A program made the position numbers and the translations under genes. Shown piece by piece: positions 45,163-56,862 of a DNA stretch of 64,000 nucleotides; the stretch's first letter is position 1, and each line of letters starts with the position of its first letter. A model generated the notes under the pieces. It was given only the letters and a program-made list of their open reading frames with translations. It ran no database searches and was not told where the DNA came from. This DNA is from Isoetes taiwanensis (Eukaryota; Streptophyta; Lycopodiopsida; Isoetales; Isoetaceae). The stretch covers positions 14,398,283 to 14,462,282 of the forward strand of contig JAJEKV010000032.1 of NCBI GenBank assembly GCA_021234155.1, read 5' to 3'.

Positions 45163-47020
45163 TATTTTAACGTCCACGGGGACCCTATAGCAGGCCATGC
45201 GACAGGTCTATACATATGCGACTCTAGGAATTCTTGAACTTGAGATATACATGTTCTAGAGCTATACATGTTTTGTTACCACTAGACCAAACAATACATA
45301 CTTCTAAAAGACATCTCTTTGTCATTCTATTGCCGCTCTGGGCTATATATCAAGAGGCAATTACTTGCAAGATGAATCATGATGACTTGGTTAAATGTTA
45401 GCATCGACGGAGACACTTACTACCAATCCTAATCTAGATTATCATGGGGACTATCATGTGATCATCCATCTTATGTGAAATCCTGAGCTTTTTGTGTATG
45501 AGATCGAAATGATTCTACAATGTGGTCATGCCATTATATATACTTGTAAGGTGCCTCGCAAAACAACGCCAATGGCCTATTAACTATTATTTGCTAAATA
45601 AGAATTTATTTTTTATGACCTAAATAGTTACGTGCATTTCTATTTTTGCTTAAAATACCCTTGAACATTATCCTCCATGCATTGTACTTCCATCTTCGCA
45701 TTATATAGTATAGCAATTCTTTATCAAAAAGCAGTGCATCACTATTTTACCACTAAAAACAAGATGCATTAGTAGGTCTGCACAAGCATTGCATATGAAA
45801 TCTTCCATCTCTAGATCACCAAAGATTGTTCCTACACATAAGCGACCATTGTATTCCCAATAAACTCATCATCAACAGCACCTTCAGGATCACTAAAAAC
45901 AACTATTGCTCTAGTATATTTTCAATCCATTACATTGATGCAGAACAAAGCATCATTGATCTAAGAGATTAATCCTTGAGCTGAATACATATATGGTCGT
46001 CACTTGTATTTATACAGAAATATTATGGAATATTCTAGAAATGTTAAAGAAATTTCCAGGCTTTCCTCTAGAACCTTCCAGAATATTCTCTAGAGTTCCA
46101 AAAGGTTCGAAGAACATTCTTTTAGAAATTTTCAAAACTAGTACCCTCGCTAATATACACTGGGCCCTTTAGCATGGGGTTTGGCATTATGGTTCAACGC
46201 TAGTTGTGAGCCTTTTCTTATTCCAGTTGTCATGTTCTCTTGCGCCATTCGTGGCTCTGTTGTACATGCTCATGTTCTAAATATATATTGATTCTTCTAA
46301 GTATTTTTCGTTTTTCAGTTTATAGTATTCTAGTACTTGTTCCGTAGGTTTGTGATGAAATGTCTCTCCGAGTCTAAGGCTTTTTTATTTTTTGTTCTTT
46401 ATGATCATAGAGAGTCTTATAAGGAGAGAGGTGATTTCAGAGGATACGATACAAAAGATAGAACAAATTAAGGTGACGTGCTCTCAAATTTATCCCGAGT
46501 TGAAGAGGAATGTTGAGCAGCTTGATGCCAAGCAGAGGCAACTGCAGTTAGATGGTCAGCTAGGAATTACACATCCAGTTTAGGATTCTAATTTACCTCT
46601 TCATCCAATTCTAGTTCTTTCTGGTCATAGTTCTTGTTTTTTCTCTCGATCCTGAATTCGATTTTGCACTCATGATCTGATTCCTGGTCCTGATCATATT
46701 CCTATTTTGGCTCATGCTCTTGCTTTCATCCCTGCATCTATTATTCCAATTTTTTCTTTTGATGCTAGATCATGTGCCAGTCTTAGATTCACCACTGCCA
46801 TTAGTCCATATGCGCAATTTCATATCTCAAAGATATCTTTGCAGGAGTTTATCAAAGCTTGCAAGCGAGAGCCTACTTTAGTATTTGCAATCTAGGTTTA
46901 TCATTTGACGATGTTTGTATTACTTCGTTAATTGGGAAGGATATTCTTCAAGTGACTACACTTGAGAACCTGCAGATAATCCGATTAATGCTCCTGATAA
47001 AGTTAACGCTCGGCTTAGTG
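45163..47020. other. Gene-poor stretch with an unrecognised short ORF
   Basis: At 46392-46583 a 63-codon plus-strand frame (MFFMIIESLIRREVISED...) is predicted to be helical and charged, but matches nothing I recognise. It is followed by a proline/isoleucine-rich open segment to 46895. These may be retroelement gag remains. Confidence 0.3.
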
Positions 47021-47240
47021 TTGGCTGGCTGAGGCATTCCCGACTCGCGAGTCGAGAATGGCGAGTCGAGAATAGGAATATTGGCTGGCTGAGGCATTCT
47101 CAACTCGCGATTCAAGAATAGCGAGTCGAGATTAGGAGCGTTGGCTGAATGAGGCATTCTCGACTTGCGAGGCGAGAATCCCTCACCCAGTCAGCACTCC
47201 AGGAAGTACACTCTCTATTCTCGCCTCGCGAGTCGAGAAA
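47021..47240. repeat. 60-bp tandem repeats with CTCGACTCGCGAGTCGAG palindromes
   Basis: TTGGCTGGCTGAGGCATTC or a near copy starts at 47021, 47081 and 47141, giving exactly 60-bp spacing. Each unit has an inverted pair around CGCGA such as GACTCGCGAGTCGAGAA. A fourth, diverged palindrome lies at 47218-47240. The palindrome is the same as in the array at 19.6-20.0 kb. Confidence 0.9.
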
Positions 47241-47631
47241 TTCTGGAGATTTGCAACTAGTCGACAGCAACTAGTCCTACCAGTTTGAGGATAATTTTTG
47301 GGTTCTATTATGTGTACAGAGCTTTCAAAAAGCTAAATTTTGCGATCTACTTGTTTTTCAATATATTATATTTCGGATACTCCCACTGCTGTCAAGTATG
47401 ACATTGCCCCAAACATCCATCTATTCTTGTTTTCTTTCCCACAGTTGTCTAATTGAACACATAGCTTCTCTGACAATTATTTTTCAAGTAAAGGGAAGTC
47501 ATCCCAAGTCCTCCTTGTTTCTTTCGACACCTTGGATGTGAGCTCCTATATCTGCCTTTGGTAACAGAGCGGTTGATCATCCATCAAAGCATAAAAAATG
47601 GGGGTTGAGGGAGAATACCTCCTCCCTTCTA

Positions 47632-47963
47632 TGATGGTATGTAACTACAAGAATCAAATCAGCTTACCTGTCTATCCGACAGCCCAAGCCTTGGTTGCAG
47701 CAATAAAACAAATTGCCTTCACGATCCTTCTTGCTGCAGCCGTCAGTTCTTCACACAGGCCAATCCGACTCCTGGTTGTTTCTTCAACCTGTTCTTCTCT
47801 CCCAACTTCCGACTCTGCGTAGATCCCATCGCCTTTAATCGACCTGTCCTTTTGTCTTCTCTGCAGTCGGTTCAGCCCCTTCAATCCGGACAATCCACCT
47901 GCTTCGTATCTAGGTTGACACCTGTACAGGCTGACCCACGATATTCTATATAGTTCTCTAACA
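47632..47963 (-). repeat. 3' LTR of Copia D
   Basis: It is 332 bp, starting TGATGGTATGTAACTAC and ending TTCTCTAACA. The adjoining minus-strand purine tract CTGAGGGGGAGA is the plus-strand primer. Confidence 0.92.
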
Positions 47964-50900
47964 TCTCCCCCTCAGCCTGCCTGTACACTCAAAAATCCCT
48001 ACTTGCCTTTTAGCCAACTCCAGCTTGGGTTCCATTAGCACTTTCGTAAGCATATCTGCCTGTTGTGCATTTGCGGGAATATGCTTTACTTCTATTTCTC
48101 CTTTCTCAACTTCGTCCCTTATGAAATGGTGATGGATCTCTATATGCTTCATCCTAGAGTGGCAAGCAGGATTCTTACACATTGCTACTCCACTTTTATT
48201 ATCACAATAAAGTAACGTTGCCTTTTCATTCGTGTGGCCAAGTTCGCTGAGCATTCTCCTCAACCATATGATCTCTGATGCTGCTAGCGAGACTGCCACA
48301 TACTCTGCGTCTGCGCTTGACTTGGCTACACATTCTTACTTTTTGCTTGCCCACGATATGGGTGTGTTCCCAATTTTGCACACATACCCAGATGTAGATC
48401 TCCTGTCATCTACATCGCCTCCCCAATCAGCATCTGCATATCCTATCAATTCATATTTGTCGCCCTGTGTGAACTGGATGCCTTGACTGATTGTTCCCTT
48501 CAAATATCTCAATACTCGCTTGGCAGCTATCCAGTGCTGCACACCCGGATTATTATTGTATCTGCTCAACAAATTGACTGCATATGTGATGTCTGGTCTC
48601 GTACAATTTGCTGCATAAAGCAGACTGCCTATCAACTCACGATAGGGCTTTCTTGAACTTCCAGTGCAGATCTTGGACACATTTTACTGCTGATTTTTGT
48701 GCCTGGCACAATAGGGGTTTTGGCGGGATTGCATTCTTGCATTCCAAATTTATCTAGCATCTTCTTGATATATTGCTCCTGTGTCAAATACAGCTCCCCC
48801 TTTAGCCTATTTCTTTTGACTTCCATTCCCAACAACTTTTTGAGCTCTCCTACGTCTGTCATCTGAAAGCGACTCTTTAACAACATCTTGCACTTGCCTA
48901 TCCATTCCCTGTCGTTGCTTACAATGATGCAATCATCTACGTATAGCGCCATAATCAGGCATTTGTTCTCTTCTCTCCACATGTATAAATTACCTTCAGT
49001 TTTGAGTTTAATAAGCCCAATAGATATGAGAAATCTATTCATGCACAAATACCATTGCCTCGATGCTTGTCTCAAGCCGTAAATTGCCTTTTTTAACTTG
49101 CACACCATGTTTGCTCCTTTCTCATACCCTCCGGCTGTTCCATATATGTTTCCTCTTCCAAGTCGCCATTTAGGAATGCAGTTTTGACATCCATGTGTTC
49201 TATGTCCATATTCCTCTGAACGGCAAGCGCCAACAATGCTCTTACACTAGTCAACTTCACGATGGGTGAAAAAGTGTCTTTGTAATCAACTCCAGGCTCC
49301 TGCGTGTACCCCTTTGCAACTAACTATAGATCCATCAGCATTCCGTTTAATTTTGAACAACCACTTGCTCCCCAATACATTTTTATCCTTTGGCCTGGTT
49401 ACTAACTCATACGTCCCTGTTTGCTTGAAAGAGTTTAATTCTCCTTCCATTGTTTCCTTCCATTTTGCTGCATCAGATCCTGTTATGGCCTGCTCTACTG
49501 TTCTTGGCTCTACTATACTAGATATCACCTTTGGCTTTGGTACCCTTTTTGTTCTGCCATAAAGCTCGGGGTCAAAGTGAAGTTCGGCTTTCAGCCGTTC
49601 TACTTCTTTCCTTCGTCCTATGCCTCTGGGTCTTACAGTGCCAGCTTCTTCTTCCATTTCACGTGTTTCCTCGTGCTCTCCTTCCATTGTTATTTCTTGT
49701 CCTGCTTCATGCGCAACATCTGGTGCACTATCAGCCTCTATAGCCTCATGCACTTCCTCATGCGCTTCTTCCGGTACATGAAGTGCACTTTTGGCCTCTA
49801 TGACCTCATGCACTTCATCCGGTTCCTCCATGTCCAAAGATTCATGTTTTTGTTCATCAACATAGCTCTGCGCATCACTGTCCTCAATATACTCTGCAGG
49901 TATCCACTCTTTCTTCTCCAACTTGTCAAGATCTTTCCTATTTTTATATAATACTGCCTCATTGAACACAACATCTCTACTTATATGAATCTTTCGTGTG
50001 ATCGGGTCATACAATCTATACCCATTGACTTCTTCATCATACCCTACCAAAAATGTGCAGATGCTCCTATTATCAAGTTTTCTCCTCAATTCTTCTGGGA
50101 CCAACATATATGCAAGACATCCATATATCTTGAATCTCCGTACCGATTGTCTTCTGCCTGCCCATATTTCTTCTGGTACTCCTCCTTTAACTGCTGCTGT
50201 GGAGAGTCTATTTTGTATATAACATACAGCCGCAACAGCTTCTCCCCACAAATAGTTTGGCAAGCCTGCATGTTTGAGCATGCATCTAGCTGCATTCATG
50301 ATAGTCCGATTTTTCCGCTCTGCCACTCCATTCAGCTGCGGTGTGTATCGGCATGTATATTGTCTTTTGATTCCATGGAACTGACAGAATTCTTCAAACT
50401 CGTCCGATGTATATTCTCCACCCTGATCCGTCCTCAAGCACTTTACATATGCAGTGACGTTTTTCGCTATACTTCTGCAGTGAAGAGCTTGAAAGCATTG
50501 AACACCTGGTCCTTTGACTTAAGGAAATAGCACTTAGTGCGCCTGGTGGCGTCGTCAATAAATGTGGCAAAGTATGATTTGCCTCCGAGGCTTTCTACTT
50601 GCATGGGTCCAGAAACATCTGAATGAATTAATTCCAATTTTTCAAATACACGTTTTCCTGTATTCTCAAAAGGCAACCTAGTCTGCTTACCCAACATGCA
50701 TGCTTCACATATTCCATGATCTGAATTACTAAAAGCCAAACCATCCAACAATTCATGTTTCTTCGCTATTTGGATGCTGTTATAATTTGCATGCCCTAGC
50801 CTCAAATGCCACGAATGCAAGTCATTCATAACTGAAACTTTATTGATGCTTTTTAGGTCTAACTGAAATAAGTTTCCATTTCTTTGAGCTTCAAATATTT

Positions 50901-52311
50901 TAACTCCATCCTTTACAAATTTGCATCCATACTTGTGAAATACCAAATCAAATCCATTATCTACAATGTTTGCAATCGATACCAAATTAAAAAGCATTCC
51001 CGGCTTATACAAAGTATCCGGTATGCTGAGAACTGTCTTCCCTCCGATTTGCAACTCTAATTCTCCGTGTCCCGATACCCTCTGCTCAGCACCGTTACCC
51101 ATTTGGACCGCTCTAACTCTTCTGGCAAATTCAACATTTTTAAGTAATTCATTGGAGTTCACTACGGAGACTTCAGCTCCAGAATCTAAAGTTAAGACAT
51201 TAGTCTCTTGCAAATTGGATTTGCAAACATTCGTAACGTCATTGATAACCTTAAAATGAATTTTACTTACTTCTTGATCCGTTAATGCTGCAATGGTCAA
51301 TTTTGGTTGTGTCTTAACATTCGTAACGTCATTGATAACCTTAAAATGAATTTTACTTACTTCTTGATCCGTTAATGCTGCAATGGTCGATTTTGGTTGT
51401 GTCTTACTATCAGTTTCTTCGCTCACACTCGCCACCCAGGTAGCTCGTGCTCTCCCCCCCGATCCGCGTCCGCGTCCTCGGCTCCACTTCCCTCTATTGG
51501 GGCATTCCGCTTTTATATGACCATATTCTTCGCACCCATAGCACTGTATGCTTTCCCTTCCTCGGCCTCTTCCACGGCCACGTCCCCTTTCTCATGTGTA
51601 CAAGGCAACAGGTCGCTCTTCTTCATGCTGCTGCTCAATTTGTTGCACCCTTTGAATTTGTTCTGCTACCAACTCTTGTTCCAATTCAGTTTGTATGGCC
51701 TCAATGGCCTCATCCATCATCTTGGCTGTGCACCTCGTTAATCTAGCAACATCCTTAAAAGAATTCTGAAATGCCCTCATGACAGCATTTACCTTGGCTT
51801 GCTCTGAGTACGCCGCACCAGCTCCTTCCAAGTCATGGAATAGAATTCTGAATTTCCAGAAGATATCCTGCACTTTGTCTCCTTTCTGGTATTGCAGGGT
51901 GCGCAATCTCATCTCCAATACATCGATCTGAGATGAGGTTACCTCCTCATACCTTTCCAACAGATATATCCACATATCTGCTGCTGTCTTATTCTGAATC
52001 TCGAGCATGAGGTCTTCACTAAGCTTGGCCATGATGATGGCTCTTGCCCTCTCCTCTCTCTCCTCCTCTGCTGCAGAATCAGCTTCTTCACTACCAGACT
52101 CCCTTTTTACCATGATTTTCAGTGCTACTGGAGTACCGGGCTCTTTGCCTTTTCCCTTAATCTTCTGCCTTGAGACTGCCGGGTCTACAATATCCCAGAG
52201 TTTATCCACCTTTAAAGCTTGCATAATTTTAGCCTTCCACAGCTGGAATCCAATCTCTCCATCAAATATCTCGGTGCTATTCAGATAGGTTAATGCAAGT
52301 CTGCTTGCCAT
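47964..52311 (-). pseudogene. Copia D gag-pol polyprotein, broken
   Basis: Gag starts MASRLALTYLNSTEIF at 52311. An Arg/Gly stretch and one knuckle, CYGCEEYGHIKAECP, lie near 51530, in a part disrupted by a TGA and a frameshift in a G run. The protease is LTLDSGAEVSVV near 51190. The integrase has WHLRLGHANY, CEACMLGKQ, IHSDVSGP and QLNGVAERKNRT, with a frameshift near 50450. The linker is acidic with Val-His-Glu repeats. The RT has GSKWLFKIK, a frameshift near 49330 and YGLRQASRQWY with ALYVDDCIIV. The RNase H has YCDNKSGVAM and HIEIHHHFIRDEV. A 90-bp in-frame tandem duplication precedes the protease. At least four breaks rule out a full product. Confidence 0.9.
51227..51406. repeat. 90-bp tandem duplication inside Copia D pol
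   Basis: Two head-to-tail 90-bp copies start ACATTCGTAACGTCATTG and differ at about one base. Being a multiple of three, the duplication adds 30 residues without shifting the frame. Confidence 0.96.
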
Positions 52312-52322
52312 CTTCACTGTTT

Positions 52323-52335
52323 GGCTCTGATACCA
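52323..52335 (-). other. Primer-binding site of Copia D
   Basis: TGGTATCAGAGCC on the minus strand follows the 5' LTR by one base. Confidence 0.92.
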
Positions 52336-52755
52336 CTGATGATATGTAACTACAAGAATCAAATCAGCTTACCTGTCTATCCGACAGCCCAAGCCTTGGT
52401 TGTAGCAATAAAACAAATTGCCTTCACGATCCTTCTTCTTTGCGGCAGGTTCTTTCTTTTATAGGCCAATCCAGACTGGTTGTTTGTTTTTTTTTTTTTT
52501 TTTTTTTTTGAGGGCAAGGTTGGTTTTATATTTCATTTATAGAAAGTACATAAATACCTTTGCTAATAAAAGCAAAGTATAGTAGAAAGTAAAGCTACTA
52601 CAATAATATAGTAGGTATGGTCCCAAGACCAATTGCATCAAATTTGAGTATAGTACCAAAATCTAAGTATGTAAATATGAAAATATATGTTTGTGTTACT
52701 GATAGCAATCCAAAAAGTTATCAGAATTTGAGTTGCACATCTGTTTCCAGGGACG

Positions 52756-53151
52756 TCATGCCAGATCCAGTATATCTTGCATTGTGAAATCCGGAACCTC
52801 CCACTTTCCAAACATCCTGAGCATGTGGTCCAGATCTTCTGCAGTATAATTTGTGAAGTCAAGAAGAACCAGAACATGAGCTTGCCTTTTTTGCTGCCAC
52901 TTATGAAAAAAATTCTCAAAGTACGGTTTGAGGTTATTGAATCTCCACACCTCCCTGTTTTTGAGCACCCTTTTGATCGCTTTTGCATGAACCAATTCTC
53001 TTCTCAATCGCTTAAACATGTCTTCCTGTTCGAACTTGGACAGCTGTGAGAATTCTTCATCCTCATACTGTGCCACCCCCATCATTCTCTCTCCACTTCT
53101 TGTGCTATTGAGTCTCCTCATTTCTCCTGTGTAAGACATCATCAAAAGCAT
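52756..53151 (-). pseudogene. Extra 131-codon frame after LINE ORF2
   Basis: This frame overlaps the end of the zinc-domain frame by 47 bases and ends about 270 bases before the poly(A) tail. It is highly charged in its middle (FEQEDMFKRLRRELVHAKAI) and ends EVPDFTMQDILDLA. I recognise no domain. It may be a C-terminal extension of ORF2 displaced by a frameshift, or a separate small ORF. It does not look like RNase H, since no D-E-D-D motif is seen. Confidence 0.4.
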
Positions 53152-54305
53152 TTAAGTTAGTAAGAAAGAAATCAAAACTGCCATGGAATCTACCAATTTT
53201 ATCCCATGATCTGTCATAATTCTTTCCTCTAACCATTTTATGAGCCACTGCTGTATCTGCAATTAAGTATATGAATTCTTTTTTAATCCAAATCAATGAT
53301 GGACTCTTCCCCTCTATCTGAACTCGGTTCCTATGTTTCCACAGAATCCAATATGCCATTGTTCTAAGTGTGTTCAAAAATCTGCTATTAGTATCCATGA
53401 ACCTGAGAATATTATTTTGTGTAATGGAACCCTGGTTTATTTGTGCTGCCCAACTCCAAAACTCAGTAATTCTCTGACATGTAAACACATGATTAGAAGA
53501 TTCCCTTTGGCCACAGTGTAAAGGGCAGAGTGGTGAAACTGTATTGTCAAATTTAGCCCTTTTATCATTTGTTTGCAGCTCTGGTGCAATAGCAGCCACC
53601 TGAATGTTTTCAGTTTGTTAGCAGTGTACAACTTCCAACTTTTTGCATTGATTTGGCCAAAGTTTTCTCATCACAGTGCCACATTTTGGATGGCTTGTGT
53701 ACTATTATCTGTTTATACACCTCCTTTACTGAGTATATTTCTTTTCCCTGCAATGTCCACTGGTTGGAGTTTTCACTAAAATCATCCTGTGAAGCAACTA
53801 TATCCATAACTTTCCTAAAAATCTCCTTATCAACCTGTGATCCTTTGGTTTCTACTGCAATCTCATCCCAAGTTTTCCATCTATTCTGTACTCTTAGATC
53901 CCCAAATTTCCTGAGGCCTGCATCATGCCATTGCATATATTTTTGTGGGTGTTTGAAAGCAAGACAGCCTTCTTCCTCTGTGCAAAGATCAGGGTGCCAA
54001 AAGAAATTGTTTTCCAAACATCTTGCATCAATAATTGGTGGCTTATAACATAGACTTACCTCATTCCATGCTTCAAAGATCCTTTTCAATGTTTTAGATG
54101 TTCTTGACCCTGACTTAATCTTGAAGAAAGCAGAATCAGGCAATTGGTGTATAATTGTAGGACTCCCCACAATCTTTGATTTTTGAAGCCAGTATTTAAT
54201 TAACCTCAGAGCTGGTGATGGTTTTGCACAATAGATGGCACTCCACACCAACTTAGCTGACAATGCCTGTGCCTGAATAAATAAATCCTTACAACCTAAC
54301 ACCAT
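53105..54305 (-). pseudogene. LINE ORF2 C-terminus with zf-RVT domain
   Basis: Two overlapping frames (53610-54305 and 53105-53599) continue ORF2. One has FKIKSGSRTSKTLKRIFEAW and WHDAGLRKFGDL. The next has PLCPLHCGQRESSNHVFTCQ, the Cys/His signature of the zf-RVT domain, then YWILWKHRN. A frameshift near 53610 separates them and another near 54300 separates them from the RT. Confidence 0.8.
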
Positions 54306-56862
54306 TTTTTTTATCGACTAAATCAGTCCAAGCCACCTTATGGCTGCCCTGCCATATGAACTTCCTAATTGCTGTTTCAATCTTGTTATAGGAACCCTTA
54401 TCACCAATAATTGCTGAGGAGAAGTAAACATGTGTGCTACCAATCACTGCATTTGCAATTTCTACTCTTCCAGCTAATGATAATGTCCCTGGATACTTAT
54501 TGAGTTTCTGTTTTATTCTTGAGACAATTGGCTCCCATACACCTGGCAAATTTTTATTAAGAGCCAAAGGAATCCCCAAAATGGTAATAACTGTATTCTT
54601 GTCCAAAACCTTTATCCCCTGTAATTCCTGTTCCTGAGTATCCATAATGATAGCACTCTTTTTCCTGTTCAGCCTGACTCCTGACACGTTGCCAAAAATC
54701 TCAATTGCCTCCAGAAAATTCTCCAAACTTTTATCTCCATGTTTAAGAAAAACAAATGTATCATCTGCATATTGCATGATGGTAAAGGGTTCATGGTCTT
54801 CTGGCATCATCAATGTTTGGATCTTACCTTGTTGTTGAAGATATGTAGCCATTCTGGTAACAATTTCAGCAACTATCAAGAATAAATATGGTGCCAATGG
54901 GCAACCTTGTCTTACCCCACGTCTACACTTAAATTGTTTGCTTGGATTTCCATTTATCACTAAAGCTGAGGATGCTGTGCAATTAAGACTCCATATTTTC
55001 TGATAGACTTCATCTTTGAAACCCAAATGTTTCATTGCTCTTTCTAAAAACTGCCAGTTAATTGTATCATAAGCTCTTTGAAAGTCAAGTTTTAATAACA
55101 TACATTTCTGACCTGACACCTCATTCCAATGCAATCCCTCAGAGGCTCCAATATAGTTTTCCAAGATGTTTCTTTGCTGCAAGAACGCAGTTTGACACGG
55201 ACTGATGAGCTTTATCAGGGTAGGTTTCAACCTATTAGCAAGAATTTTGGCAAGGATTTTGTATGTTGTATTTGTCAAGGATATTGGCCTCCAATCCCCA
55301 ATTTGCAATGGATTATCTACCTTTGGAATTAAGGTAATATGCCCAGCATTTATTGCAGGGTTTAAACTTCTTGCTTTCCAAGCACCTTGTACAAAGGTAA
55401 TTATGTCATCTTTCAATATGTCCCAAAATTCAACATAAAACTCAGGTTGAAATCCATCTGGCCCTGGACCTTTTCCTTTAGCCATAGACTTTATTGTCTC
55501 CCAAATTTCCTTCTCATCTGGTACATTCAATAATTCATTGTCTTCTTCAGCTTGAGGAGTCCTTGGAATGCCCTGAAAATATTTCTCCATATCCTCCTCT
55601 GGAACTTCATTTTCCTGAAATATTTTACTATATTCTTGATGGAAATAATCTTCAATATCTTCTTGTTTCTCCAGCATGTCACCTGCAGCTGTCTTAATTT
55701 GAACAATACCATTATTTACCATTCTGCTTTTGGCAACCCTGAAAAAGAAACCAGAACTTCCTTTGTCCATTTCATTAATGTACCTGCACCTGCGTTCTAA
55801 TGACAATGCTTTAGCTTCAGATTCCTCCACTAATTTAACTTTCCTTTCAAGAATTTCCTCTTGTTGCTGCAGGGCCTCATTTGATTTGTCCAAAAATAAT
55901 CTACTTCTGATTTCTTTCATTTCTGCATATAAATCATGTTTCTCCTTCCTTCTTTTCATACTCCAATCCTTGCCCCATTTCTTAATCCATCCCTTTATTA
56001 GCTTCATTTTCTGAATAAATCCCTTCATTGATTCTGTTCTGCTAACCGGGTTCAATGTAGATAGGAACAGTTTGAATTCTTCCTGAAATGACTTATTATT
56101 TAAAAGTCCAACATTAAATTTGAAAGGAATATTTACTCCACCACGACTTGCTTGAGTCCTACCCTGAATAGATTGTGGATAATGATCAGAGATGGAGTTA
56201 CTAACATCTCCAGTTACAATCAAGTCATCCCATGTATTAATATTTTTATTGTAGATGTAGAATCTATCCAATAGACAGAACACCCTTTCTTCTTTCTTCC
56301 TCTTATTACTCCAGGAGTAATTATTAGAAGTAGAAGGAGGAACATATGAAAAGAATGTCATCAAGTTATCCCAAGAATCTCTTTCCTTCCTTGCCATATT
56401 AATTTTCTTTCCAAGTTTTTGGTCCCAAACAGGGGTATTATTGAAATCACCTGCCATCAGCCAATTTTCAATATTCTTTGTTTGGATCCATTGAGAGATT
56501 TGTGTCCATTGTTCCTCTCTCTCATTACTTTCAGTTGAGGCATAAATATTTATAATCCCAAATGTTTCCTTTCCTCTTTGCAATACTGCTACATTCCACC
56601 TACCCGAGTTATGTCTAAATTTCTCAAGACATTTGTACCCCCACCAAGCCATACAAATACCACCCCTAGTGCCATCTGCAGCTGACCAAACAGAATCACC
56701 CCCAGACCTGATCCATTCATGCAACTTAGAGGATTCAAATTCAGGTAGCCTATGTTCCTGTAACAATATTATATCAGACTTCATTTCCTTTAGAGCTATC
56801 AGTGCCCTTTTCCTCTTGAGGGGACCCTTAATCCCTCTCATATTCCATGTAGTAATCTTCAT
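54289..56862 (-). pseudogene. LINE ORF2: endonuclease and reverse transcriptase
   Basis: The 857-codon frame starts MKITTWNMRG. The apurinic-type endonuclease has N7, the Glu in ILLQEHRLPE, AGDFNNTP and the terminal SDHYPQ. The reverse transcriptase follows, with GPGPDGFQPEFY, LIPKVDNP.QIGDWRPISL, KLDFQRAYD, GVRQGCPLAPYLF and YADDTFVF (about residue 698). The protein would nick target DNA and copy the LINE RNA at the nick. The frame itself is open, but the zinc domain is frameshifted away near 54300, so the complete ORF2 protein is not made. Confidence 0.92.
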
